A stretch of 33,086 bases of DNA from Deltaproteobacteria bacterium (GCA_030592345.1 JAUVJO010000005.1:1-33086); one strand, 5' to 3'. Shown: positions 16,571 through 25,386, counted from the stretch's first letter. The notes: generated by a model not told the origin, from the sequence alone. Made by a program: numbers and translations.

Positions 16571-16834
16571 CTTGGTTGCGCTAGGCGGGGAGTTAGCGGT
16601 GTCCTGTCACCCGAAATCCGCTTATGCGGGGCTGAATTCCCTTTTGAGGGCTCATCACTCCATGTCCCAAGGGTTGTCCCTGGTCGGGCACCACGCAACA
16701 GGCGGTTACGAACCCCGTCAGATCCGGAAGGAAGCAGCGGTAAGTAATGCAGCCCGTGTCGTGGTTCGGCTTCGGCCAACTTATGACAACTTGAGGTACG
16801 GTGGAAAGGGTTCGACAAAGGGTGCGCAACCAAG
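16571..16834 (+). ncRNA. ffs: Signal recognition particle RNA, large type with Alu-like domain
   Basis: This RNA forms the SRP with Ffh and targets nascent membrane proteins. The S-domain hallmark TCCGGAAGGAAGCAGC lies at 16723-16738, with the GGAA tetraloop and asymmetric loop; one base just before it (A in GTCAGA) differs from the usual GTCAGG. The 5' part has a pattern recalling the Alu domain (GGCGGGGAGTTAGCGGTG, CCTGT, then CGGGGCTGAATTCCC). The ends pair perfectly: CTTGGTTGCGC (16571-16581) with GCGCAACCAAG (16824-16834). The long helix is supported by pairs such as CAAGGGTTGT with ACAACTTGAGG. The length of 264 nt fits large SRP RNAs and not the ~114-nt E. coli form. The ends come from this helix and the promoter. 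Open frames across it are chance. Confidence 0.9.
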
Positions 16835-16889
16835 TACACGACAACCGACGTACTGTTCTCAAGGCGCAAGCCGCAAACCGCAAACGATC

Positions 16890-17831
16890 ATGACAAAACG
16901 ATATAACGATTTTAACGGTTATCTCAGGCATCAGTTCGGCTGTAGGGTCCAGAAGATCACCATAGACGCTGGTTTTTCCTGCCCCAATCGGGACGGGACA
17001 CTATCAGCCACCGGTTGAATCTACTGCGACACCAAGGGCTCGGGTTCCGGCGCAGCGGGTAAAGGTCAATCGATTACAGACCAAATTCAACAAGGAAAGG
17101 CCCGATTGGCTGCCCGCTATAAAGCCAAAAAGTTTCTCTCCTATTTTCAGGCATTTACTAACACGTACGCCCCCTGTGACATCCTAAGGAAACGCTACGA
17201 TGAGGCCCTGGCTGATTCTGATATTGTGGGGCTTGCCATTGGGACAAGGCCGGACTGTGTTGATGAGGAAAAACTCAATCTTATTGAGCGATACACCACA
17301 ACCCACATGGTATGGATTGAATACGGGCTTCAATCCATACACGACAGGACCCTGAATCTTATTAATCGTGGTCATGCGTTTGAAGATTTTGTCCATGCCG
17401 TTCAAATGACCAGAGGCAGAAACATACTGATTTGTGCCCACGTGATCTTGGGGCTGCCCGGTGAATCCAAGCAGGATATCCTTGAAACAGCCACGGCCGT
17501 GGCAGACCTGGGCATCGACGGCATCAAAATACATAGCTTGTTTGTTCTCAAAGAGACACCCTTGGCACAGCTTTACAAGGATGGCGGTTGCACGATCCTT
17601 GATCAGCACACATACGTTGATTGGGTCGTGGCTTTTCTGGAACGTCTTTCACCTGACACAGTCGTACAGCGCCTTACCGGAGACCCCCTCCCCCCTGCCC
17701 TCCTCGCTCCGGCGTGGGCCTTGCACAAACAACAGACCCTTTCACAGATCAACAAAACACTTGAGCAACAAGATACCTGGCAGGGACGTATGGCTGAAAA
17801 AGTCAAAAAAAGTATGTGTTCACAGGCTTAG
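16890..17831 (+). CDS. yhcC: YhcC-type radical SAM protein with in-frame TGA (possible Sec)
   Basis: This belongs to the TIGR01212 radical SAM family (E. coli YhcC, 309 residues); the family's reaction is not established. The frame codes 313 positions, from MTKRYNDFNGYLRHQFG to EKVKKSMCSQA, interrupted only by TGA at 17016-17018 (codon 43). The cluster site reads CPNRDGTLSATG-TGA-IYC. In YhcC it is C-X11-C-X2-C, and the TGA falls exactly on the middle cysteine with spacing kept. Beyond it, family blocks are intact: YFQAFTNTYAP, VGLAIGTRPDCV, EYGLQSIHDRTL, NRGHAFEDF, HVILGLPGES, DGIKIHSLFVLK, PPALLAPAW. A weak hairpin follows the TGA (CTGCG 17024-17028 with CGCAG 17051-17055, GGG in the loop). 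It may be a selenoprotein or a newly broken gene. The start lies 55 bp after the SRP RNA. Confidence 0.8.
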
Positions 17832-17842
17832 AGGTAACTTCT

Positions 17843-18035
17843 ACCCGGGTTGAGCGGTTCAGCGTTCAAGGTTCAGGGTTGAAACGCCCTAATCCCGCTA
17901 AAAAGCGGGATCATCAAGAAAAAACGTTGATAAGTGCAAATGTCATTTATCACCCTATGGGTGAAAGAGGCTAATCTGAATCATACCTCAAGCGCCACGA
18001 ATAGGTTCAGGATATCAGTAGACTATAACCTTTGA
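17843..18035 (+). repeat. ~190-bp structured intergenic repeat, copy 2
   Basis: This is the second copy of the element at 11605-11790, in the same orientation. It keeps the CACCC-TAT-GGGTG hairpin (17951-17963) and the GAGG...CCTC stem that follows, with several base differences in the loops. It additionally carries a TCCCGCT-AAAA-AGCGGGA hairpin (17893-17910) that is missing from copy 1. It lies just downstream of the radical SAM gene and about 200 bp before grpE, so it could act as a terminator for the former. Confidence 0.75.
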
Positions 18036-18090
18036 ACCCCTGAACCCCTGAACGATTGAACCCGTGAACGATTGAACCCGTGAACGGTTA
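18030..18090 (+). repeat. GAACCCGTGAACGATT tandem array
   Basis: Units of the type TTTGAACCCCTGAACCCC and ATTGAACCCGTGAACG follow each other, the second occurring twice, almost exactly (18056-18071 and 18072-18087). They form the right arm answering GGTTCAGCGTTCAAGGTTC at 17855-17873. Confidence 0.75.
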
Positions 18091-18147
18091 CGAATACTTA
18101 TGCCTTGCACCATCGCAGTCTGGATAGCCCCTTTTGTCCGACCCCCC

Positions 18148-18176
18148 TTGACAAATGCTCCTGAGGTTCTTATTTT
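18148..18176 (+). promoter_or_regulatory. Sigma-70 type promoter for grpE-dnaK
   Basis: TTGACA (18148-18153) and TATTTT (18171-18176) are 17 bp apart, 62 bp before the grpE start. No CIRCE inverted repeat (TTAGCACTC / GAGTGCTAA) is present, and no hrcA gene precedes the operon, so HrcA control is not evident in the window. Confidence 0.6.
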
Positions 18177-18237
18177 CTTTTCAAATTTTAAGTAGATACA
18201 AAAAGCAACAAGATCAACTCTATATCTGGAGATCACT

Positions 18238-18912
18238 TTGACTGACAGCAAGAACGGGCACATATCTTCGGAAGCGGCCGAAGAACCGGATAAGGATACT
18301 CCTAAACCGGCAAAGAAAAAAATTTTTCGAAAGCAAAGCCTTAAAGAACGCTTGGAAGCCGCAGAAAAAAAGGCGGAATCGAATTACGAACGTCTGTTGA
18401 GGATGACGGCCGAATTTGAAAACTACAAGAAACGTAGTGAACGGGAAATGAATGATTTTCGAAAATTTGCCAATGAATCCCTCATCAAGGAGATCTTGCC
18501 GGTTGTGGACAACCTGGAGCGGGCACTTGATACCCGAAACGAGACAAACAGGGATACGTTGGAAGGTATACGGGAAGGTGTCGAAATGACCCTAAAAGGG
18601 CTTAAGGACAGCCTCAAAAAGTTCGGGGTTGCCCCTATGGATGCCCTGGGAAAACCCTTTGACCCGAACTTTCATCAGGCGGTCTCGCAAGAAGAGCGCG
18701 AGGGGTACGCTGAAAACACCGTGTCCAAGGAACTTCAAAAGGGTTACATGCTTAGTGATCGACTCCTCAGGCCGTCTATGGTAGTTATCTCAAAAATGCC
18801 CGGGGTCAAAGTTGAGGTGAGACCACCGGCAGATGCAGATGAGGATGAGGATGAATCCAAAATAGAGATAAAAAATCGGTCGTTTCAACATAGATCGCAA
18901 GGAGGAAACTGA
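18238..18912 (+). CDS. grpE: Nucleotide exchange factor GrpE
   Basis: GrpE releases ADP from DnaK and acts as a dimer in the cytoplasm. The 224 residues have an acidic, low-complexity N-terminus (to about 45), a long coiled-coil ([20 protein letters not shown]...[25 protein letters not shown] in part) and the C-terminal beta-wing domain. That domain carries [31 protein letters not shown] and an acidic tail ([10 protein letters not shown]). The start is TTG 18238 behind GGAG with six-base spacing; no other start fits the N-terminus. The stop overlaps the dnaK ATG by one base (TGATG), so the pair is translationally coupled. Length and motifs are typical. Confidence 0.95.
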   Translation: MTDSKNGHISSEAAEEPDKDTPKPAKKKIFRKQSLKERLEAAEKKAESNYERLLRMTAEFENYKKRSEREMNDFRKFANESLIKEILPVVDNLERALDTRNETNRDTLEGIREGVEMTLKGLKDSLKKFGVAPMDALGKPFDPNFHQAVSQEEREGYAENTVSKELQKGYMLSDRLLRPSMVVISKMPGVKVEVRPPADADEDEDESKIEIKNRSFQHRSQGGN

Positions 18913-20843
18913 TGAGTAAAGTGATAGGAATCGACCTTGGAACCACCAACTCGTGTGTGGCCATCATGGAGGGCAAAGACCCAAAGGTGATTACCAATCC
19001 GGAGGGTGGACGGACCACACCATCCATGGTTGCCTGGACCAGCAGTGGGGAACGGCTGGTGGGCCAATCGGCCAAACGACAGGCGGTGACAAATCCCGAA
19101 AACACCGTCTATGCAGTCAAGCGGCTCATCGGACGAAAGTATGCTTCGCGAGAGATCCAGCACGACAAAGATATCTGCCCATTCAAGATTACCCAGGCAG
19201 CCAATGGTGACGCACGGGTAGAGATTCAGGGCAAGACCAACAGCCCGGCAGAGATCTCATCGCATATACTGCAAGCAATGAAAAAGACGGCCGAAGAATA
19301 CTTGGGTCAGAAGGTGACCGAAGCGGTTATCACCGTACCTGCCTATTTCAATGACAGCCAGCGGCAGGCCACAAAAGCTGCGGGTAAGGTCGCGGGGCTC
19401 AATGTGTTAAGGATCATTAACGAGCCGACCGCGGCATCCCTGGCCTATGGGCTGGACAAGAAGAAAGATGAAAAAATAGCAGTGTTCGATCTGGGTGGAG
19501 GCACCTTTGATATCTCCGTGCTTGAGATAGGAGAAGGTGTCTTTGAGGTAAAGTCCACAAACGGTGACACCCACTTGGGGGGTGAAGACTTTGATCAAAG
19601 GATTATTGATTATCTTGCCGAGGAATTCAGGAAGGACCAGGGAATCGACATCCGTAATGACAAAATGGCATTGCAGCGCCTAAAGGAAGGTGCGGAAAAA
19701 GCCAAAATGGAGCTTTCCACTTCCATGGAGACTGATGTGAACCTCCCCTTTATTACGGCCGATGCCAGCGGGCCGAAACATCTGAACATAAAGCTCACAA
19801 GGGCCAAGCTGGAATCCCTGGTGGATGATCTCCTTGAAAATTTGGTAGGACCTTGCAGGACGGCCCTGAAAGATGCAGGCATGAATCCCTCAGACATCAA
19901 CGAGGTCATTTTAGTGGGTGGCATGACCCGGATGCCGGCCGTGCAACAGAAAGTAAAGGCCTTCTTTGATAAAGAACCTCACAAGGGCGTGAACCCTGAC
20001 GAAGTAGTGGCCCTGGGAGCCGCCATTCAAGCCGGAGTTTTGAAAGGTGACGTCCAGGACGTGCTTCTCCTTGATGTGACCCCGCTTTCTCTTGGTATTG
20101 AGACGCTCGGTGGCGTATCTACCAAATTGATTGAAAAGAACACCACTATCCCCACGAAAAAAAGCCAGATATTTTCCACGGCCGCTGACAACCAGCCTGC
20201 AGTGTCGATACATGTACTGCAAGGCGAACGTGAAATGGCCGAATACAACAAGACCTTAGGACGCTTTGAGCTCGTTGGAATCCCACCGGCACCTCGGGGT
20301 ATCCCCCAGATCGAGGTTGCCTTTGACATTGACGCCAACGGAATAGTCCATGTCTCGGCTAAAGACCTTGGAACAGGAAAGGAACAATCTATTCAGATAA
20401 CAGCCTCAAGCGGCCTGTCTGATGAAGAAATTGAAAGGCTGGTTAAAGAGGCCGAGGCTCACGCTGAGGACGACAAGAAGAAAAAAGATCTGGTTGAGGC
20501 CAGAAACCAGGCTGACAGCCTGATCTACCAGACAGAAAAGTCCATGAAGGAACTGGGTGACAAGATGGACCCATCGCTCAAGGAAAAAGTAGAAGGGGCA
20601 ATCGAACCGCTCAAGAAGGTCATGGAAGGGTCTGATACCGAAGAGATCAAGCGCTTGAGCGAAGAACTGATGCAAACGTCCCACAAATTGGCTGAGGCCA
20701 TGTATGCTAAGGCATCTGGTGCAGCCCAGGCAGGAGGAGAGCAAGCTGCCGGAGCCGAGCCGTCTGCCGAGCCCGAATCTAAGCCCTCTCAAGACGAAAA
20801 TGTGGTGGATGCAGACTTCGAGGAGGTAAAAGATAACAAATAG
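18912..20843 (+). CDS. dnaK: Molecular chaperone DnaK (Hsp70)
   Basis: DnaK binds exposed hydrophobic segments of client proteins in an ATP-driven cycle with DnaJ and GrpE. The 643 residues show all Hsp70 signatures: [17 protein letters not shown] (5-21), [17 protein letters not shown], and [17 protein letters not shown]. The interdomain linker [15 protein letters not shown] and the substrate-binding domain follow. The C-terminal lid is charged and ends in an Ala/Gly/Glu-rich tail with the EEVKDNK-type terminus ([15 protein letters not shown]). AAGGAGG is placed eight bases before the ATG. dnaJ does not follow, unlike in many operons; downstream there are a palindromic element and a terminator. 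The length of 643 is normal. Confidence 0.98.
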   Translation: MSKVIGIDLGTTNSCVAIMEGKDPKVITNPEGGRTTPSMVAWTSSGERLVGQSAKRQAVTNPENTVYAVKRLIGRKYASREIQHDKDICPFKITQAANGDARVEIQGKTNSPAEISSHILQAMKKTAEEYLGQKVTEAVITVPAYFNDSQRQATKAAGKVAGLNVLRIINEPTAASLAYGLDKKKDEKIAVFDLGGGTFDISVLEIGEGVFEVKSTNGDTHLGGEDFDQRIIDYLAEEFRKDQGIDIRNDKMALQRLKEGAEKAKMELSTSMETDVNLPFITADASGPKHLNIKLTRAKLESLVDDLLENLVGPCRTALKDAGMNPSDINEVILVGGMTRMPAVQQKVKAFFDKEPHKGVNPDEVVALGAAIQAGVLKGDVQDVLLLDVTPLSLGIETLGGVSTKLIEKNTTIPTKKSQIFSTAADNQPAVSIHVLQGEREMAEYNKTLGRFELVGIPPAPRGIPQIEVAFDIDANGIVHVSAKDLGTGKEQSIQITASSGLSDEEIERLVKEAEAHAEDDKKKKDLVEARNQADSLIYQTEKSMKELGDKMDPSLKEKVEGAIEPLKKVMEGSDTEEIKRLSEELMQTSHKLAEAMYAKASGAAQAGGEQAAGAEPSAEPESKPSQDENVVDADFEEVKDNK

Positions 20844-20886
20844 TTATCGGGTTAGCCTGTTGGCCCGTTTACCGGTTGCCCCGTTG

Positions 20887-20991
20887 TATAGACTTTCACA
20901 TATTTAATTTCACCGCGTTATCGGTCGTCGGCGTATTACAATACAGCCTCCTCCCTCTGGCCTTGTGAAGTTTAATATGTGAAAGTCTACA
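20887..20991 (+). mobile_element. Palindromic MITE-like element, 105-bp copy (dnaK 3')
   Basis: The terminal inverted repeats begin TATAGACTTTCACATATT and end AATATGTGAAAGTCTACA. The core carries GCGTTATCGGTCGTCGGCG, the small hairpin GTATT-AC-AATAC and CCTCCTCCCTCTGG. There is no coding capacity. It lies 43 bp after dnaK and before the terminator. Confidence 0.85.
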
Positions 20992-21049
20992 GGATGAAGT
21001 GGGTGGAGGAAACGGGTTACTGGTTACCACTGTAACGCGAAACTGTAAC

Positions 21050-21088
21050 GAATCCCGCAGCACAACCAGTGATGCGGGATTCTTTGTT
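21050..21088 (+). terminator. Intrinsic terminator after dnaK
   Basis: GAATCCCGCA (21050-21059) pairs perfectly with TGCGGGATTC (21073-21082) across a 13-base loop and is followed by TTTGTTT. The T run is short but the GC-rich stem is good; it most likely ends the grpE-dnaK transcript. Confidence 0.65.
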
Positions 21089-21204
21089 TGGCGGCCATGA
21101 CGGATTTAACGATTTACAAGTTGACGAAGTCCACTGTTATGGCCTATGTGGAATGCGGAATGTAGTAAATTGCGGAGTCAAGCTTATCTGAGAGGCGACA
21201 GAAT

Positions 21205-21537
21205 ATGAAACAGTATCGCATTGACGAACTCCGGTACGAGGATTATGAAAAGCTTAAGGCCCATCTGGATGAACGTTTTGGTTCTTCCCGTGTGGAAAAC
21301 CTCTACTGGGTACCCGTAGAGGAACATCTGCTAGATGAGATTCAGGCCGCCCATACAAACTGTCAGCCATTTTATTTTGCTGTTGAACTCAACACTATGG
21401 CAATCTCCTTTGAACTCTTGATCCGAACCCGAAACAGGGTTCGGTGCGACTGTATTCATTACGCCAATACTGAACAAAGAGAGAGCATTATTCGATTTGC
21501 CGACACCATGTTTGAGACGCTAAAGATTCTGTCGTAA
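21205..21537 (+). CDS. Conserved-looking hypothetical protein, 110 aa
   Basis: I do not recognise a family. The 110-residue product is soluble and mixed alpha/beta: MKQYRIDELRYEDYEKLKAHLDERF suggests a long N-terminal helix. A stretch LYWVPVEEHLLDEIQ and strands FYFAVELNTMAISFELLI-RTRNRVRCDCIHYAN follow, and it ends in a helix (RESIIRFADTMFETLKIL). The pattern and normal codon use argue for a real gene. The start at 21205 follows GAGAGGCGACAGAAT, an acceptable ribosome binding site. It lies alone, behind the dnaK terminator and 106 bp before plsC. No signal peptide or catalytic motif is evident. Confidence 0.7.
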   Translation: MKQYRIDELRYEDYEKLKAHLDERFGSSRVENLYWVPVEEHLLDEIQAAHTNCQPFYFAVELNTMAISFELLIRTRNRVRCDCIHYANTEQRESIIRFADTMFETLKILS

Positions 21538-21643
21538 AAAGGATCCCTGGAAATAATCCGCGTGGATTAAATATAACCATTATTAAGACATGTCATTTTG
21601 CCAATTTTGAATACAGAATTTATGAGACGCTGCACTAGATAAC

Positions 21644-22399
21644 GTGCAATCCAAATCCAAAATGTCCTGGCCTATGATACGAAATGTCCTTATTCCAATC
21701 TGGGTGGTCTTGGTCACCTTGTTTTGCTCCGTGGGTGCTATTGTCGCATCATTCTTAAAGGGTGGCGACATGGCCCACCTGGTGGGAAGGTTCTGGGCCA
21801 AATCGATCCTTCTTGTCAGTCAGGTTAAAGTAACTGTTGAAGGATTTGATCATATCAACCCCCGTACAACGTATATATACATGGCCAATCACCAGAGTAT
21901 GTTCGATATCCCGGTGCTTCTTGGATACTTGCCTGTCCAATTTCGGTGGCTGGCCAAGAAGGAACTCTTCCGGATTCCGGTTTTTGGACACGCCCTGGCC
22001 AGGGTCGGATATATCAGCATTGACAGGTCCGATCGGAAGGCAGCCCACAATAGCCTGTTGGAGGCAGCCCGAAAGATCGCCCAAGGGGTCTCTGTGGTGA
22101 TTTTCCCCGAGGGGAGCCGAAGTGAAAATGGTCAAATCAAGCCATTTAAGGCAGGGGGATTTCACCTTGCCGTCCGTGCAGGACGGCCTATTGTTCCGGT
22201 AGTAATTTGTGGGACCCGCTCCGTCATGCCTAAAGGGAGTCTTCGCGTCAACCCCGGTCAAATTATTGTCAGTATCAATCCCCCTATTGACACTGCCTCT
22301 TGCGACACCAAAACCAAGAAACTCCTCATGGATTCGATCCGCTCCATCATGAAAACAGAGCTTGAGAGGATTCGAGCAAGCTACCCATGTGGGCTCTAA
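21644..22399 (+). CDS. plsC: 1-acyl-sn-glycerol-3-phosphate acyltransferase PlsC
   Basis: PlsC makes phosphatidic acid from lysophosphatidic acid at the inner membrane. The 251 residues have an N-terminal membrane anchor (about residues 15-37), the catalytic NHxxxxD box as NHQSMFD (82-88), the substrate-binding motif FPEGSRS (154-160), and PIVPVVICGTRSVMPKG near residue 185. These four blocks are diagnostic of the family. The start is GTG 21644; the ATG at 21662 (MSWPMIRN) is an equally reasonable choice. It is 42 bp ahead of ftsK on the same strand, probably as a separate functional unit. Confidence 0.93.
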   Translation: MQSKSKMSWPMIRNVLIPIWVVLVTLFCSVGAIVASFLKGGDMAHLVGRFWAKSILLVSQVKVTVEGFDHINPRTTYIYMANHQSMFDIPVLLGYLPVQFRWLAKKELFRIPVFGHALARVGYISIDRSDRKAAHNSLLEAARKIAQGVSVVIFPEGSRSENGQIKPFKAGGFHLAVRAGRPIVPVVICGTRSVMPKGSLRVNPGQIIVSINPPIDTASCDTKTKKLLMDSIRSIMKTELERIRASYPCGL

Positions 22400-22441
22400 T
22401 AACGAGATCATGAGTCATCGTGGAGGTATGAATCAATCAAA

Positions 22442-24619
22442 ATGCGTAAGGAAATCCTCGGGGTTGTTCTTATTTTCACTCTCATCTTTACGGGATTATG
22501 CCTTGTTACATATCATCCATCAGATCCTTGTGTGAATCAAGTCCAGGCACAAGGAGAGGTGCACAATTTCTTCGGGCCGGCAGGAGCACACGTAGCCGGC
22601 TTTCTCGTGGCCGTCTTTGGGCTGGGTGCGTTCTGGGCACCTATCGTATTGTTTGTAATTACACTGTCTGTTCTCAACGACTCCTCCAGGCGTGTCATCC
22701 TCGTTGCCCTTGTTGGTGGGTTCCTCTTAATGGTAACAACAGCCGGGCTCCTGTCCGTCTACCGAACCAATTACCTTGTCTTTGGAAATCAGTTTTCAAG
22801 CGGCGGGGTACTAGGAATCCCTCTGGCCAGGATTGCTGTCAAGTACATCAATACAACCGGAGCCCTTATTTTTCTCTTCACGATTTGGACCATTGGGTTC
22901 ATTATGACCACCCGCCTGTCGCTCATGAGGCTGTTCCTGTGGGTAACCACTCTGTGTCGTAGCACATTCAACCGCATAAAGACTGCCCGTGTCATATCGA
23001 GAGAGCGTCATCAAAAAGCCAAGACGCGAGCGACAAAAGATCAAAAGCTATCATCAAGAAAGGATGCGCCTCTTAGAATCATAGAACACTCCCCCAAACA
23101 ACGCAAAGAAGTCCCTTCTGCCAGGCAGGAAGCCTTTGAGTTCATGACCGATGATCATTGGTTCAGACTTCCTTCGCTGAATCTCATGGAAGGGTCTGAA
23201 GCTGATGTGAAGGCCATGGACCGTGAAACGCTTCAAATGCAGTCCAGGTTGTTGGAAAAAAAGCTGAGCGACTTTGATGTCTACGGAAAGGTCGTAGCTG
23301 TATCTCCCGGCCCTGTAGTGACTATGTACGAGTATGAACCGGCACCCGGAGTCAAGATCAACAAGGTTGTCAACCTGGCAGACGATCTCTCCCTTGCCCT
23401 CCGGGCCGAGAGCATTCGTATCGTGGCCCCTATTCCGGGTAAGGCAGTCATTGGCATAGAGGTCCCAAACGCACAGCGCGAAACTGTTCGGCTCAAAGAT
23501 ATCATAGCTTCTCAAGACTTCCAAACATCCAAATCAAGTCTCACCCTGGCCCTGGGTAAGGATATTCTGGGCGGTCCTGTGACAGCCGATCTTGCAAAAA
23601 TGCCTCATCTTCTGATCGCCGGTGCCACGGGGTCTGGCAAGAGCGTTGCCTTAAACGCCATGATTTGCAGTGTGCTCTACAAGGCAACCCCTAAGGAAGT
23701 AAATTTGATGTTGATAGATCCAAAGCGGATTGAACTCTCCACGTATGAGGGCATCCCTCACTTGATTGTGCCTGTTGTCATCGATGCCAAGAAGGCAACG
23801 CGAGGCCTGCACTGGGCAGTCAACGAGATGGAACGCCGTTATGGCCTCATGGCTGAAAAGGGGGCGCGCAACATACACCAGTACAACAAAAAACTCGTCA
23901 AGGAAAAGGCAGACGTTGAGCATGCCGGCAAAGCACAAGACCCAGGGGCATCCGAAGAGAAGGCCACGCATGAGAATCTTCCACTTATCTTGATTGTCAT
24001 CGACGAACTGGCTGACCTTATGTTGGTGGCCTCGCGGGATGTAGAACTGGCCCTGACACGTCTTGCACAGATGGCCAGGGCGGCCGGGATACACCTGATC
24101 ATTGCAACGCAACGGCCTTCTGTGGATGTTTTAACAGGCATTATCAAGGCCAACTTCCCGACCAGGATATCTTTTCAAGTCTCTTCCAGAACGGATTCCA
24201 GAACAATTCTGGATTCCAATGGTGCCGAAGGTTTGTTGGGAAACGGCGATTTGCTCCTTTTGCCGCCAGGCACGGCCAAGCTTCAGCGCATCCACGGAGC
24301 CTATGTTTCGGAGCAAGAAATTCGCAGGATCATTGATTATTTGAAAGAACAGCAAAAGCCCCTTTACCAGGCAGAGATTTTGCAGGCCCGTCCTGAAGAA
24401 GAAACAGTACATGAGGACGAATACGATGAAAAATATGACGAGGCCGTGGCCCTGGTCACCGAAACCAGACAGGCATCCATCTCCATGGTCCAGCGTCGTC
24501 TCAGAGTTGGATATAATAGGGCCGCCCGCATGATCGAAGTGATGGAACGCGAAGGTATTGTCAGCGCTGGTGATGGAGGCAAACCCAGGGAAGTGCTGGT
24601 CAAGGGATATAAAGAATAA
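22442..24619 (+). CDS. ftsK: DNA translocase FtsK/SpoIIIE
   Basis: FtsK couples chromosome segregation to cell division: a septal membrane anchor holds a hexameric motor that pumps DNA and activates XerCD at dif. The 725 residues have four membrane helices in the first ~165, and a short basic linker (in place of the long Pro/Gln-rich linker of E. coli). The motor carries Walker A GATGSGKS (394-401), Walker B (LILIVIDELADLM) and QMARAAGIHLIIATQRPSVDVLTGIIKANFPTRI in segments. The C-terminal winged-helix gamma domain follows (YDEAVALVTETRQASISMVQRRLRVGYNRAARMIE). lolA follows after 13 bp; this pairing is common in proteobacteria. The frame is intact. Confidence 0.96.
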   Translation: MRKEILGVVLIFTLIFTGLCLVTYHPSDPCVNQVQAQGEVHNFFGPAGAHVAGFLVAVFGLGAFWAPIVLFVITLSVLNDSSRRVILVALVGGFLLMVTTAGLLSVYRTNYLVFGNQFSSGGVLGIPLARIAVKYINTTGALIFLFTIWTIGFIMTTRLSLMRLFLWVTTLCRSTFNRIKTARVISRERHQKAKTRATKDQKLSSRKDAPLRIIEHSPKQRKEVPSARQEAFEFMTDDHWFRLPSLNLMEGSEADVKAMDRETLQMQSRLLEKKLSDFDVYGKVVAVSPGPVVTMYEYEPAPGVKINKVVNLADDLSLALRAESIRIVAPIPGKAVIGIEVPNAQRETVRLKDIIASQDFQTSKSSLTLALGKDILGGPVTADLAKMPHLLIAGATGSGKSVALNAMICSVLYKATPKEVNLMLIDPKRIELSTYEGIPHLIVPVVIDAKKATRGLHWAVNEMERRYGLMAEKGARNIHQYNKKLVKEKADVEHAGKAQDPGASEEKATHENLPLILIVIDELADLMLVASRDVELALTRLAQMARAAGIHLIIATQRPSVDVLTGIIKANFPTRISFQVSSRTDSRTILDSNGAEGLLGNGDLLLLPPGTAKLQRIHGAYVSEQEIRRIIDYLKEQQKPLYQAEILQARPEEETVHEDEYDEKYDEAVALVTETRQASISMVQRRLRVGYNRAARMIEVMEREGIVSAGDGGKPREVLVKGYKE

Positions 24620-24632
24620 GGAGGCCGACTAG

Positions 24633-25331
24633 ATGAAGACAGAAAACCCTGAATGGGAGCGGTTTTTCCCGTCGCCCGTCGCTTTAGCTCTCTTGATAAT
24701 GTTATTCACTTTTTTCTCCCATGGCCATTGCGGAGCGTCTAATCCCCTTTCAGTCTCTGAGATATTGGAGCGCGTCCAGCACAGGTATGGGGCAGCCGAT
24801 TTTGAGGCTGATTTCGTCCAGGAATCTCACTTAAAGGCCATGGGCATGGTCGACACTGCCAAGGGACATGTCTACTTTAAGCCACCGACAGGCATGCGTT
24901 GGCACTATAAGACGCCGGAGCAATATTTTATTATTACAGACGGAGACAGTGTGTGGATTCATCGGCCAGAGGAAAACCAGGTCATGGTAGGACGGGCTGC
25001 CGACTATTTTGGCAATGCAGAATGGACAAAGTTCTTCAACGAACCTGGCAAGCTTCTGGATGGCTTTGTTGTGCAGTTGGCAGGTAAGGTACTCGAGGAA
25101 AAAGATCGATATGTCCTGAAGCTCCTCCCCAAGACAAGGCAGCCGGATCTGGTAGATATTCTTTTGTATATTTCAAAAAACACCTTTGATATCGTCCAGT
25201 CGGTTACTCATAATGCTTTTGGCGACAAAACGACCATCCGATTTGAAGGATTTAGATTCAATCAGGGTCTTGATGATTCCTTATTTATATTCAAGATCCC
25301 CAAAGGAGCAGATGTAATGCAACTGGAGTGA
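24633..25331 (+). CDS. lolA: Outer-membrane lipoprotein carrier protein LolA
   Basis: LolA shuttles lipoproteins across the periplasm from LolCDE to the outer membrane. The 232 residues begin with a hydrophobic signal segment (about 16-33, ending GHCGASNPLS). The LolA beta-barrel pattern follows: LERVQHRYGAADFEADFVQESHLKA, GHVYFKPPTGMRWHYKTPEQYFIITDGDSVWIHRPEENQVMVG in segments, and SVTHNAFGDKTTIRFEGFRFNQGLDDSLFIFKIPKGADV. The start follows AAGGAGG directly. It lies 13 bp after ftsK in the same operon. The N-terminus before the hydrophobic part is longer than usual (about 15 residues); a start inside it cannot be excluded. Confidence 0.92.
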   Translation: MKTENPEWERFFPSPVALALLIMLFTFFSHGHCGASNPLSVSEILERVQHRYGAADFEADFVQESHLKAMGMVDTAKGHVYFKPPTGMRWHYKTPEQYFIITDGDSVWIHRPEENQVMVGRAADYFGNAEWTKFFNEPGKLLDGFVVQLAGKVLEEKDRYVLKLLPKTRQPDLVDILLYISKNTFDIVQSVTHNAFGDKTTIRFEGFRFNQGLDDSLFIFKIPKGADVMQLE

Positions 25332-25386
25332 GAAGGTTGATATTGGATGCTGGTTCCTTGATGCCCGATATTGGAAGGGGAACCGG

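Noticed and set aside
16514-16869. Open frames across the SRP RNA on both strands
   Set aside because: The region is a structured RNA with the SRP hallmark and pairing ends; the frames are chance.
17843-18090. CRISPR-like array of GAACCCGTGAACGATT units
   Set aside because: Units are adjacent, degenerate and without spacers of constant length; no cas gene is in the window.
18090-18237. CIRCE operator or heat-shock sigma promoter before grpE
   Set aside because: No TTAGCACTC/GAGTGCTAA inverted repeat and no clear alternative-sigma boxes are seen; a sigma-70 type promoter fits better.
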